DNA from: Paenibacillus sp. JNUCC32
Lineage (GTDB): Bacteria > Bacillota > Bacilli > Paenibacillales > Paenibacillaceae
NCBI RefSeq assembly: GCF_014863545.1
Contig: NZ_CP062260.1
Location: 6,749,001 to 6,813,000 of the forward strand
Reading direction: 5' to 3'
Length of the DNA: 64,000 nt
Numbering within the stretch: the stretch's first letter is position 1; every line of letters starts with the position of its first letter. A program made the position numbers and the translations under genes. The notes beneath the pieces are model-generated. The model worked only from the letters and a program-made list of their open reading frames with translations, was not told the DNA's origin and searched no databases. Positions 45,029 through 57,421 of this stretch are shown in pieces.

Positions 45029-45455
45029 GGCCAGAATCGCCAACGAATGGATGGAAAGACGCGGGGGGATCCAACTTCCCTCCTTGGGGCGCAGCATGTA
45101 CCCCTTCATGGTGGAGGGGGAGCTAAGTTCTTTTGAAAAGCTCAATCATGAGGAAGCCAGAATCGGTGAAGTCTATCTCTTTGTTACAGGAGCGGGAAGC
45201 CTCGTCTGTCATCGGCTTCATGACATTCATGGCGAAGGCAGCCTGAAACGATACATATTTAAAGGGGACACCAACATTGTCCCGGATGAGCCGGTACGGA
45301 AAGAACAAATCTTGGGACGGTTTACCGGAACTTATAAAAGGAAGGGTTGGATTCCTGCCGATCATTGGAAATTGTCGATTCTAACCTGGATAACGCTCAA
45401 CATACCGCTGTGGCCAAAGATGGTAAGGCGGTATTTGTCGTTAAGAAGGCTTTAA
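45018..45455 (+). CDS. S26 signal-peptidase-like protein (SipW/ER type, Ser-His)
   Basis: A 145-residue protein with the S26/S24 core: LPSLGRSMYPFMVEGE carries nucleophile Ser26, VCHRLHDI puts His65 where SipW/ER-type enzymes have the general base (bacterial LepB uses Lys), and FKGDTNIVPD matches the KGD-N-x-x-D box. There is no N-terminal membrane segment; a hydrophobic stretch near the C-terminus (LTWITLNIPLW) may tether it. In this cluster it stands where lasso clusters have the transglutaminase-like leader protease, so it probably cuts the precursor (inference). Confidence 0.85.
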   Translation: MLDEARIANEWMERRGGIQLPSLGRSMYPFMVEGELSSFEKLNHEEARIGEVYLFVTGAGSLVCHRLHDIHGEGSLKRYIFKGDTNIVPDEPVRKEQILGRFTGTYKRKGWIPADHWKLSILTWITLNIPLWPKMVRRYLSLRRL

Positions 45456-45473
45456 ATAGAAAGATGTGATGAT

Positions 45474-47714
45474 ATGAGGATATTACGAAAACGAGGATCG
45501 AGGATTTCGGAACGATCGGAAGAGCATGGCAAAGAGACGCCCTGGCTAATATTGCACGGAGACTTGAATCGTGATGTGCGTTTTGAACCGTTGCAGCTTG
45601 TGTTTACAGCTTCCAGGCTGCAGGCGCTGGATCGGGAAGGAAGGGAATTGCTGGATATTCCCAAGCGTAAAATGATGAACATCGACCTGGTTGAGGTCAT
45701 CGGCGGTGGTTGTCTTGTCGCTGGCACTTCGGACGGCCCGGTTGAAATTTTACGATTCACGGAACCGTACCTTGAGTCCTGTCGCAAGGCTCTGCCGCAA
45801 GTCGAACAGTGGATAACGGATTCATCGCCGCATCGTATGGACCAACGCGGCGATTTGGATGAAAAGAAGGGGAAATGTGACCGCTGCGGCCGCGCAAAAC
45901 GGACAGCTTCCGCTTTCTGCATGCGCTGCAATCCGAAATGGAGTACGGTGTCCCATCTTCTTCAGCGGAGCAGAGCCTATAGATCTTCTATCATGATGAT
46001 GGGGATCATCGTAACCGTTACCGTTCTTGTATCCCTGGCACCACCCTACGTAATCAAATGGATCATTGATGAAATATCATCGCCTACTCGCTCAGACGGG
46101 GATTCCGCGTCATTGATATGGTTGGCCGCAATGCTCGCCGGTTTGTATATTCTGCAGGCATTGCTTCAGATGATCGAAGGTTATACGGCCATTAGGATCA
46201 GTGGACGCTTCCTTGGGGAGATTCGCAGAGATATGTTTCATGCCCTGATGAAACAATCGATGCGTTTTTTTGATAATCGGCAGGTATCTCAATATATCGG
46301 ACGCATTAATCAGGATACGGATGCGCTCAAAAATTTTATGTCGCAAGGGATTGTTCACCTGACCTCTCAATTTTTATCCGCTATTTTTATTATGGGAATG
46401 CTGTTCTATTTGGATTGGCGCTTGACCCTGATGATCCTTCTGCCGCTGCCGCCGCTTGGAATCCTTGTGATGCGTCTGTGGCCGAAAGTCCGGGACATGT
46501 GGTATGCCCAGTGGCAGTCGTCCATTCACGTTCAAAATATGGTTGGGGAGGCTCTTCAGGGAATACGAATCATAAAAGCCTTCTCCAAGGAACATGCCGA
46601 GAAAGCACGTTTTGATCAGGTCAATCAAAAATATGTTCATCGCATGATTTCAATTCAGAACTTATGGATGTTCATGACGCCGGTACTCACGTTATTCATT
46701 TCACTGTTTGCAGCCCTCGTATGGTTTGCCGGAGGACGGAGCGTGCTGGAAGGCAGCATGACTGTCGGAACATTAAGCGCATATGCATCGTATTTGATCA
46801 TGTTCTTCGGTCCTGTCAAATGGCTGGCGCAATCCGCCAGCTGGATCAATGAGGTGCTGGGATCGGCCGAACGAATCTTTGAGGTGATTCAAACGCCTGC
46901 TGAAGTGAAGGATGACGAGAAAGCTCCGAGCTTTAACAACGTTCAAGGCGAAATCGTCTATGATCAGGTGGCTTTCGGCTATACGCAAGATCGACGAATT
47001 CTCCAAGGGATCAACCTACGAATAGCACCTGGCGAGATGATAGGCATCATCGGTCCGTCAGGAGCGGGGAAGTCGACCTTGATCCATCTGTTGTGCCGAT
47101 TTTATGATCCGGACGAGGGGGACATCTATGTGGACGGACGAAGGCTTACCAGCATTAAGCAAGAGGAATTAAGGAGAAACATTGGGGTAGTGTTTCAGGA
47201 AACCTTCCTCTTCGATGGGACCATAGCGCAGAATATCGCTTATGGATGCCCCGAAGCCAGTACAGAGGACATTATTCAAGCGGCAAGGACCGCAAATGCG
47301 CATGACTTTATATGCCGCCTCCCTGACGGCTATGAAACAAAGGTAGGAGAAAGAGGGCATCGGTTGTCCGGAGGAGAGAGGCAGCGTATAGCGATTGCCA
47401 GAGCCGTGCTGCTCGATCCCCCGATTCTGATCTTGGATGAGGCGACCTCCTCGGTCGATGTGGAGACCGAAGCTGTCATTCAGGAGGCGCTGGATACGGT
47501 GGTTCAAGGCAGAACGACCCTTGTCATTGCTCATCGGCTGTCGACTCTTCGGCGAGCGGATCGGCTTCTGGTTCTTGAAGGAGGGAGGCTGGTCGAGAGT
47601 GGAAGCCATGAAGAGCTTCTGAGACGCCAAGGGGTATATCATCGTTTGCTTCATGCAGCGCAGGCGAAAGCCCCGAAAGACGAATGGATACCGATGCAGG
47701 AGGTTGCTACATGA
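45474..47714 (+). CDS. ABC exporter with N-terminal PH-like domain and zinc ribbon
   Basis: A 746-residue fused TMD-NBD exporter. The unusual front part (1-125) looks like a PH-type beta domain (LHGDLNRDVRFEPLQLVFTA, DLVEVIGGGCLVAGTSDGP), followed by a zinc ribbon CDRCGRAKRTASAFCMRC near 139-156 (two CxxC pairs). Six membrane helices follow (about 180-470), then the NBD with Walker A GPSGAGKST, signature LSGGERQRIAIARA, Walker B LILDEATSSVD and the H-loop. It probably exports the peptide or a precursor of the EPS. Directly followed by, and overlapping, the DUF1854 gene. Confidence 0.92.
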   Translation: MRILRKRGSRISERSEEHGKETPWLILHGDLNRDVRFEPLQLVFTASRLQALDREGRELLDIPKRKMMNIDLVEVIGGGCLVAGTSDGPVEILRFTEPYLESCRKALPQVEQWITDSSPHRMDQRGDLDEKKGKCDRCGRAKRTASAFCMRCNPKWSTVSHLLQRSRAYRSSIMMMGIIVTVTVLVSLAPPYVIKWIIDEISSPTRSDGDSASLIWLAAMLAGLYILQALLQMIEGYTAIRISGRFLGEIRRDMFHALMKQSMRFFDNRQVSQYIGRINQDTDALKNFMSQGIVHLTSQFLSAIFIMGMLFYLDWRLTLMILLPLPPLGILVMRLWPKVRDMWYAQWQSSIHVQNMVGEALQGIRIIKAFSKEHAEKARFDQVNQKYVHRMISIQNLWMFMTPVLTLFISLFAALVWFAGGRSVLEGSMTVGTLSAYASYLIMFFGPVKWLAQSASWINEVLGSAERIFEVIQTPAEVKDDEKAPSFNNVQGEIVYDQVAFGYTQDRRILQGINLRIAPGEMIGIIGPSGAGKSTLIHLLCRFYDPDEGDIYVDGRRLTSIKQEELRRNIGVVFQETFLFDGTIAQNIAYGCPEASTEDIIQAARTANAHDFICRLPDGYETKVGERGHRLSGGERQRIAIARAVLLDPPILILDEATSSVDVETEAVIQEALDTVVQGRTTLVIAHRLSTLRRADRLLVLEGGRLVESGSHEELLRRQGVYHRLLHAAQAKAPKDEWIPMQEVAT

Positions 47715-48208
47715 TGGTAGCGAGAAGGGAAGTATGGGCTCAGGACCAAAGTCTTCGACTCTATCGTAACGGGATAGGTGAACTAGAGGCGGAAAAAAAC
47801 CGAGAGACAATCGGTAAAGTGCGCCTTGTTCTGACATTTCCGGTCACGAAGCCGGAGGGGTACATTTCTGTGCGCTCTGCATTGGATCAAGAGGTTCATT
47901 TTATTCTTTCGCTGGATGAACTGGATAAGAAAAGCCAGTCGGCTGCCAGGGAAGAACTGCAGCGAAGCTATTTGATACCCGAGATATTGAAAATTATGGG
48001 AATCAAGCGCCGGGGCAGGAATTGGCTATGGGAAGTGGAGACGACATATGGCAGGATCTCATTTCGCATAGACCAGCCGCAAGAGAGCATCGATTTCCTC
48101 TCGGAGAATGATTATACAATCAAGGATACGGAGGGCAGACGATACGCCCTCCGCGATATTACACGTCTCGACAAACAGAGCAAGCTCTATTGGAATAAGA
48201 TCAATTAG
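47711..48208 (+). CDS. DUF1854 protein, exporter partner
   Basis: A 165-residue protein from ATG 47711 (GCAGGAGG upstream, overlap ATGATG with the exporter stop); the in-frame ATG at 47684 lies inside the exporter. It shows the DUF1854 pattern: VLTFPVTKPEGYISVRSALD, LDELDKKSQSAAREELQRSY, ENDYTIKDTEGRRYALRDIT. As far as I recall, DUF1854 genes often adjoin ABC exporters with such N-terminal parts, so the pair may act as one complex. Role unknown. Confidence 0.88.
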   Translation: MMVARREVWAQDQSLRLYRNGIGELEAEKNRETIGKVRLVLTFPVTKPEGYISVRSALDQEVHFILSLDELDKKSQSAAREELQRSYLIPEILKIMGIKRRGRNWLWEVETTYGRISFRIDQPQESIDFLSENDYTIKDTEGRRYALRDITRLDKQSKLYWNKIN

Positions 48209-48251
48209 TTATAACGACTCACAAATGAGAGAATAGAGTACCAAAAAATGT

Positions 48252-48286
48252 AAACGTCTGCCGAATGGGGGCGTTTTTCTTTTTTG
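48252..48286 (+). terminator. Terminator of the RiPP-like operon
   Basis: AAACGTCTGCC-GAAT-GGGGGCGTTT makes a stem with G-U pairs and one mismatch, followed by TTCTTTTTT. It lies 45 bases past the DUF1854 stop and separates the peptide genes from the EPS operon. Confidence 0.7.
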
Positions 48287-48366
48287 TTTCAGCTATGCAT
48301 TTATATTTGTGTACGCTTACATGCCTAGAAATCATGTTGAAAGATCTGAATTAGCTTTCTGATTGT

Positions 48367-48467
48367 GTAACAAAATGTATCGTTTGTAGGTAAATAAGAC
48401 CAAATCAGTATTGACACGATACGAATTGTATCGTAAATTGAAGATGCTAAATGATACAAAATGTATC
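48367..48467 (+). promoter_or_regulatory. Promoter P3 of the EPS operon with two or three operators
   Basis: TTGACA (48411-48416), 17 bases, TAAATT (48434-48439), with the palindrome GATACGAATTGTATC (48418-48432) in the spacer. A second, GATACAAAATGTATC (48453-48467), lies 35 bp downstream, the same offset as at P1. A degenerate third copy (GTAACAAAATGTATC, 13 of 15) is at 48367-48381. The identical geometry supports one repressor for all three promoters. Confidence 0.87.
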
Positions 48468-48504
48468 TACGGAAGCACATTTGCTTATGGACGGAGGAAA
48501 TTCA

Positions 48505-49266
48505 GTGGAACTTGAAATTAAAGAGTATGCAACCGTGTTGAAGAAAAGGCTGTGGTTAATTCTCCTCGTGGTTGCCGTAGTCTGCGTACTCGTTGGATTT
48601 TACAGTTATCGAATGGTTGAACCCCAGTACGAAGCAAGCAACAAGATGATCGTGACCAATAAGACCGAAGAAAAAAAGTCTGTCCTTAGTTCAGATGATA
48701 TGGATATGGGGATGCGTCTGGTTTATACATACAAAGAAATTATCGGAACTAGCGTGATTCTGGAAAAAGTGGTGGAACAGCACCCGGAATTGAAGCTGAC
48801 CGTGAAAGACCTGATGGATATGATGGTGGTCGATACCGTACAGGATACACCTGTCATGACGATATCCGTCAGGGATTATAGTTACGATGGCGCGCTCAAA
48901 GTAGCGACGGCCGTTGCCGACGTATTCAAATCCGAAATATCCTCTATCATTCCCGGCGGGAACATCACCATCCTCTACGAGAATAACGCCGATCCCAGAC
49001 CGGTCACTCCAAGTCCTTTGCTGTATGTCGTGATTGCTTTCGTTGTGTCGCTGATGCTGTCGATAGGTTTCTGTTTCTTGCTCGAATATTTGGATGATTC
49101 CATCCGCACCGACAAAGAGGTTGAACTGGTTCTCGGACTTCCGACACTTGCCGTCATACAGCACTTCAAGTCAAGTGACTTCAAAGCGAGAGGCAGCTCC
49201 GTGTCAAGACGCAGTCCGGTTGAACCGCCCGGTTCCGGAAAGGCCATCGTTAACGCGTCCGAATAA
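48505..49266 (+). CDS. Wzz/CapA-type polysaccharide co-polymerase
   Basis: A 253-residue chain-length regulator. The GTG at 48505 (GGAGG at 48493-48497) is the proper start; the ATG at 48451 lies inside the operator. It opens VELEIKEYATVLKKRLWLIL with a membrane segment, has an extracellular helical domain, and a second membrane segment near 188-210 (LLYVVIAFVVSLMLSIGFCF) preceded by the Pro-rich DPRPVTPSP. It is the activator partner of the BY-kinase located 5.9 kb upstream. Confidence 0.92.
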   Translation: MELEIKEYATVLKKRLWLILLVVAVVCVLVGFYSYRMVEPQYEASNKMIVTNKTEEKKSVLSSDDMDMGMRLVYTYKEIIGTSVILEKVVEQHPELKLTVKDLMDMMVVDTVQDTPVMTISVRDYSYDGALKVATAVADVFKSEISSIIPGGNITILYENNADPRPVTPSPLLYVVIAFVVSLMLSIGFCFLLEYLDDSIRTDKEVELVLGLPTLAVIQHFKSSDFKARGSSVSRRSPVEPPGSGKAIVNASE

Positions 49267-49491
49267 ACGTTGTTACTTAAAGCATACATCAGGTAATGCC
49301 TACTGAACCTCTACCACCGTAGGCACTCGATTATGCTGTGGGCATCCGTCAAACAGGATGGCTTAGACGTTCATCGTCGATGGCGTAAAGTGAGGAAGGG
49401 TTAGATGCCCTCTCTTGTTTACATAGAGCTTCACATGGAATACCCAATTTTCCGGTAAAACGAACGAATTAGGATAGAGGAGGAACAGACA

Positions 49492-50385
49492 ATGGCAACC
49501 ATTAAAAAGGCTATCATTCCTGCTGCCGGACTGGGTACTCGATTCTTGCCAGCTACAAAAGCAATGCCCAAAGAGATGCTTCCGATCGTGGATAAGCCTA
49601 CGATCCAGTACATTGTGGAAGAAGCGATTGAGTCCGGTATCGAGGACATCATTATCGTTACAGGCAAAGGCAAGCGGGCGATTGAGGACCATTTCGACCA
49701 TGCATTTGAACTGGAGCATAAGCTTAGGCAGACCAAGAAGCTTGAATTGCTTCATGAGGTGCAGCGGCCCTCTCGCATGGCGGACATTCATTATATTCGC
49801 CAGAAAGAACCCAAAGGGCTGGGGCATGCCGTATGGTGCGCACGAAAATTCATAGGCAACGAACCGTTTGCCGTCCTGCTCGGGGATGATATTGTTCGTG
49901 CGGAGAAACCGTGCATCAAGCAGTTAATCGAACAGTATGAACAGACCCGGAGTTCCGTGATTGGCGTTAAGTACGTATCTCCTGAGGAAGTACACCGATA
50001 TGGAATCATTGATCCGTATCCGGTGCCCACCATCGGAGGGCTGTCCAGAGTGCAAGGAATGGTAGAAAAACCGAAAGCCGAGGACGCACCTTCCAATCTG
50101 GCGATCATGGGACGTTATATTCTGACCCCCGCGATTTTCTCTTACCTGGAGCAGATGGAGGAAGGAATCGGCGGGGAGATCCAACTAACGGATGCCATTC
50201 AGCGAATGACTGAAATCGAGGAAGTGTATGCCTACCAATATGAAGGTACGCGCTATGATGTCGGGGAAAAGCTCGGGTTCATTCTTACATCGGTTGAATT
50301 CGCGTTGATGAAAGAGGAGCTGCGGCTCCCCCTTTTGCACGGACTTGAGCAAATGATACATAAGAACCGAACGTTGGCTAGATAG
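49492..50385 (+). CDS. gtaB: UTP-glucose-1-phosphate uridylyltransferase
   Basis: A 297-residue enzyme making UDP-glucose. The nucleotide-binding start is [20 protein letters not shown] (about 8-27), with the following [18 protein letters not shown], and a later [15 protein letters not shown]; all as in GtaB/GalU. GAGGAGG ribosome site. It supplies glucose (or, by further steps, galactose) for the polymer made by this operon. Confidence 0.95.
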   Translation: MATIKKAIIPAAGLGTRFLPATKAMPKEMLPIVDKPTIQYIVEEAIESGIEDIIIVTGKGKRAIEDHFDHAFELEHKLRQTKKLELLHEVQRPSRMADIHYIRQKEPKGLGHAVWCARKFIGNEPFAVLLGDDIVRAEKPCIKQLIEQYEQTRSSVIGVKYVSPEEVHRYGIIDPYPVPTIGGLSRVQGMVEKPKAEDAPSNLAIMGRYILTPAIFSYLEQMEEGIGGEIQLTDAIQRMTEIEEVYAYQYEGTRYDVGEKLGFILTSVEFALMKEELRLPLLHGLEQMIHKNRTLAR

Positions 50386-50401
50386 GAGATTGAATCAAGC
50401 C

Positions 50402-51106
50402 ATGAATATCGAAACGATTGAAACAAGAACGTTGGAAACCGCTGCAGCCGAAGAATTTCCCGTGATGACAGGTGCGAGCTCTTATCCGGTGAAGCCCCGT
50501 TCAGGGTACTTCCGGTTGAAACGGGCGACGGATGCCGTGCTATCCGCTGTTGGCCTTATTCTTCTTCTGCCTTTGTTTATGATCATCTTCGTGTGCATGA
50601 AGGTGGAAAGCCCCCGAGGACCGATGCTGTTCTCGCAGATTCGGGTAGGCAAGAACGGAAAAACGTTCAAAATGTATAAAATTCGCTCCATGGTCGTTAA
50701 TGCGGAACAGCTTCAACAGAAGCTGGTTCACCTAAATGAGGTTGAAGGTGCCATGTTTAAAATGAAGAACGACCCACGGATCACGAAGGTGGGACGCATT
50801 CTTCGAAAAACGAGCCTGGATGAACTCCCGCAGCTGTGGAACGTACTGAGAGGCGAGATGAGCCTGGTCGGACCGCGGCCCCCACTGCCTGCGGAAGTAG
50901 AAGCCTACACCCCTTACGACATGCAGCGGCTGAGCGTGGTTCCGGGCTGTACCGGCTTGTGGCAGGTAAGCGGCAGAAACGCCCTGGGGTTCCGCGAAAT
51001 GGTGGAGCTGGATTTAAGGTATATCCGTGAACAATCCACGACCCAGGACATTCGGATCCTGTTCAAGACGGTCCGGGTGTTCATGGGGTCCAAAGATGCT
51101 TTTTGA
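50402..51106 (+). CDS. Initiating sugar-phosphate transferase (WbaP/EpsL type)
   Basis: A 234-residue polyprenyl-phosphate sugar phosphotransferase of the short, single-membrane-helix type. ATG 50402 is preferred to TTG 50390, which touches the AGGAG. The helix is [20 protein letters not shown] (about 42-61); the catalytic domain shows [43 protein letters not shown] and VGPRPPLP. It puts the first sugar phosphate on undecaprenyl phosphate. Confidence 0.93.
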   Translation: MNIETIETRTLETAAAEEFPVMTGASSYPVKPRSGYFRLKRATDAVLSAVGLILLLPLFMIIFVCMKVESPRGPMLFSQIRVGKNGKTFKMYKIRSMVVNAEQLQQKLVHLNEVEGAMFKMKNDPRITKVGRILRKTSLDELPQLWNVLRGEMSLVGPRPPLPAEVEAYTPYDMQRLSVVPGCTGLWQVSGRNALGFREMVELDLRYIREQSTTQDIRILFKTVRVFMGSKDAF

Positions 51107-51133
51107 ACAACCTCTTAAAAGGAGATGGCGGTA

Positions 51134-54541
<3,408 letters not shown>

Positions 54542-54545
<4 letters not shown>

Positions 54546-55342
54546 TACGGACTCAATGGGTAGAAGACAGATCTGAAGTTTTTCTCTCCGTAGTCACGGT
54601 CTGCAGAAATAATCTACAGGGTCTGATCAAAACGTGGCAAAGCGTGAAGTCGCAATCCTGCTCGCTCGAATGGATCGTCGTTGACGGCAACTCGGATGAC
54701 GGCACGCTGGCTTTTCTTCAGAATATTGAAGATGAACGAGTGTCCTTTGTCAGTGAACCGGATCAAGGGATATATGATGCGATGAATAAAGGGCTGGAAT
54801 GTTGCAATGGTCAGTATGTGGTCTTCATGAATTCCGGCGATCGATTTTATGATGATACGATAGGCGAACGGCTTCGTATGCAAGCTATCCAGCATCATCT
54901 CCCGGATTTGCTGTACGGCGATGCGCTTGAAGAAGCGCGGTCGGGTGAACTGTTGTATAAGACGGCACGCAGTCATAAGCGCATGTGGTACGGCATGTTT
55001 ACGCATCACCAATCCATGGCTTTCAGGCGGGAGAGTTTGAGCAGCATCAGATATCGTCTGGAATACCCGATCGGAGCGGATTATGCCCTGACAGCGGAAC
55101 TCTTGTTGCAGGGCGGGACCGCAGCGTACCTCCGTAAACCCATATGCATTTTTGAGCAGGGCGGTATCTCCCAAACCCAGCATAAACAAGGCCAACGGGA
55201 CCAGTGGTTTATCCGTAAAACCATTCTCGGGATGCCAATCGTCCTCCGCGCTTCGATCGCGCTGCTGCAATGGGGCGTTCGTTTGGTTAAACATAGCTTT
55301 CCTAAAATCTATAAGAGGGTGCGCTTTTCCTATGAAAAATAA
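54542..55342 (+). CDS. Glycosyltransferase family 2 (WcaA-like)
   Basis: A 266-residue GT2 enzyme: LSVVTVCRNNLQGLIKTWQS (about 14-33) opens the GT-A fold, and IVVDGNSDDGT and SEPDQGIYDAMNKGL carry the nucleotide-binding and metal sites. This type is common in colanic-acid-like loci, adding glucose, galactose or fucose. The next gene overlaps its last 11 bases. Confidence 0.9.
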
Positions 55343-56180
55343 AATCCCGGTGTCCGTCATTATCATGACGAAGAACGAGGAAAAAAACATAGCCAAGTGC
55401 TTGGCTTCGGTATCCGCTTTTGACGAGGTGTTCGTCGTGGATTCCAACAGCACGGATCGAACATGTGCCATTGCACGGGAAATGGGTGCACATGTCATCA
55501 ATTTTACATGGAATGGCCAATATCCGAAGAAAAAGCAATGGTGCCTTGAGGAGCTGCCGTTCCGCAATGACTACGTGTTTTACGTGGATGCGGATGAAGA
55601 AGCCACACCCCGGCTGGTCGCCGAGATGGAGGGGTTGTTTCAAGAAAAGCGGGATTTGGCGGCAGGCTATTTCGTGGCGTATGACTATGTATTCATGAAC
55701 AAGGTGCTGAAGCACGGTCACAGGATGTATAAGCTGGTATTGTTCCACCGCCGGTTAGGCAGATTTCTGGACCATGACGATCTGTCGGCGTCGAACATGT
55801 GGGAAGTGGAAGGGCATTATCAGCCTCAGATTGATGGAAGTACCGGGGTGCTCAGCAGCTGTATGGTTCACTATGATCATGATTCCCTGTTTGATTATTT
55901 CGCGAAGCATAACCGTTATTCGGATTGGGAGGCGGTTGTGCGCACCAATGGCGGTTTTCGAAACCTGAACGAATCCCAAATTTTCATCCGAAGCCTCCAG
56001 AAGAAGCTGTTCGACCGGATGCCTTTGAAGTGGGCGGTTGCATTTATACACTCTTATATCATTAAGCTTGGGTTTCTCGATGGTTCCGCCGGCTTCCACT
56101 ATGCTTTCGCACGTTCGGTTTATTACTGGCAGATCGGAATCAAGATGTCGGAGCTCCGGAAAGTAAGCCAGGGGACATGA
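55332..56180 (+). CDS. Glycosyltransferase family 2 (WaaE/KdtX-like)
   Basis: A 282-residue GT2 protein from ATG 55332; the longer frame from 55152 lies inside the previous gene. It begins with VSVIIMTKNEEKNIAKCLAS, followed by DEVFVVDSNSTDRT and FYVDADEEATPRLVAEM (the D-x-D motif). The C-terminal GFHYAFARSVYYWQIGIKMS region is as in WaaE-type transferases. Acceptor unknown. Confidence 0.9.
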   Translation: MKNKIPVSVIIMTKNEEKNIAKCLASVSAFDEVFVVDSNSTDRTCAIAREMGAHVINFTWNGQYPKKKQWCLEELPFRNDYVFYVDADEEATPRLVAEMEGLFQEKRDLAAGYFVAYDYVFMNKVLKHGHRMYKLVLFHRRLGRFLDHDDLSASNMWEVEGHYQPQIDGSTGVLSSCMVHYDHDSLFDYFAKHNRYSDWEAVVRTNGGFRNLNESQIFIRSLQKKLFDRMPLKWAVAFIHSYIIKLGFLDGSAGFHYAFARSVYYWQIGIKMSELRKVSQGT

Positions 56181-57421
56181 ACAGCCGTACTGCTATCGGT
56201 AATCAGTTGTCCCCGGTCCCGACTGGAGGAGGAATTATGGGGGGGCTTGCCTTTATTCTGGCCCTCTTGATTTACGCTATCTTCAGCGCGCCCTTTCCAG
56301 CCAATCCCGGCATGACGGAAGTGTTGATCGCGGCGTTGCTGGTATTGTTTGTTTCGCTTCCGACAGGAATTCTGGTCATGAGCGGCGGTTTTACGCTGTA
56401 TCGCAGATATGACACCGTCCCCATGCCGCTGCATTTGGGCTTTTTTGTGCTGCTGTGGCTGGGGCTGCTGAATGGAGGCGTCATATATCGTTGGGATTCA
56501 ACGGATATACTGCGTGATCTTATTCCATGCGTATATTTGTTTGTCCCTTTATTGCTGCTTCCCGCAATGAATCGTTCCAAATTCAAATGGCTGTCTATTC
56601 TTCCGTGGCTCATCGCGGTAATGGGCGTTATTTTATCCATCAGATTCTATATGGAAGTTCGCATTTCGCCGCTGGATATCGGAAAAATGTATTATTTTGA
56701 TAATTTTCTGTATTTGCCTTATGACCCGAGCGTTTCGTTTGCCGGCGTCTTCCTGACGATTATGGCCGTGCATACGTGGAAAAGCACGAATCCGCTCCGC
56801 TGGCTAAGCAGCCTGGCCATGCTGATCGGCGGTTTTTTGGCGTTAGGTTCGCTCATGGCCGTAGCGCAGCGGGCTCCTCTGGGGTTGGCTGCCCTATGCT
56901 TTGCGGTGTATTTCGGCGTAAGTTCCGGAAGGTCTGTACGGAAGTTGATCGTCATTATCGTGATCTTGATAGGAGCCGGGATTCTGGCCCAGGAGCAGAT
57001 CACGAGCTCGTTTGATTTGCTGTTATCCAAGCAGGTGAACTACGGAGCGAACGGGAAGACGGATGAATTGGCGGCCGTGCTTCAGGAAACGTCCAAGTCG
57101 GTGTATACGCTGCTGCTTGGTATAGGCTGGGGGGGACTGTTTTTTGATCCGACCTACATGTCCGAGGTCTCGTTTACTCATTCGGCGTTTACCTTCTTCC
57201 TGTTAAAGGGAGGGGTTATCGGCATTACTGTCTTTTTGGCTTATCTGAGCTGGATTATATGGAAGTGCTTAAAGCGCGTAAACATGCAGAATCTCCCGTA
57301 CATGCTTGGGGCCGGGGTTCCGATCATGATCGGATTGTTGTTCCAGCCCAGTTTCAAGACGCTCTCCTACGGAATGCTCCTCACCGTTCTGATCTTAAAA
57401 GATAAGGAGTCAATCCCATGA
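56177..57421 (+). CDS. O-antigen ligase/Wzy-like polymerase, copy 1
   Basis: A 414-residue membrane protein with about ten helices and a long outer loop (VNYGANGKTDELAAVLQETS, about 290-310), the Wzy/ligase layout. The start overlaps the previous stop. It is closely related to the gene directly downstream along nearly the whole length (for example DPSVSFAGVFL, LALGSLMAVAQRAPL, shared in both). It would join repeat units outside the membrane. Confidence 0.85.
   Translation: MNSRTAIGNQLSPVPTGGGIMGGLAFILALLIYAIFSAPFPANPGMTEVLIAALLVLFVSLPTGILVMSGGFTLYRRYDTVPMPLHLGFFVLLWLGLLNGGVIYRWDSTDILRDLIPCVYLFVPLLLLPAMNRSKFKWLSILPWLIAVMGVILSIRFYMEVRISPLDIGKMYYFDNFLYLPYDPSVSFAGVFLTIMAVHTWKSTNPLRWLSSLAMLIGGFLALGSLMAVAQRAPLGLAALCFAVYFGVSSGRSVRKLIVIIVILIGAGILAQEQITSSFDLLLSKQVNYGANGKTDELAAVLQETSKSVYTLLLGIGWGGLFFDPTYMSEVSFTHSAFTFFLLKGGVIGITVFLAYLSWIIWKCLKRVNMQNLPYMLGAGVPIMIGLLFQPSFKTLSYGMLLTVLILKDKESIP

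Noticed and set aside
48451..48504. ATG at 48451 as start of the Wzz gene
   Set aside because: It lies within the downstream operator, close to the predicted transcription start, and lacks a ribosome site; GTG 48505 has GGAGG at the right distance.
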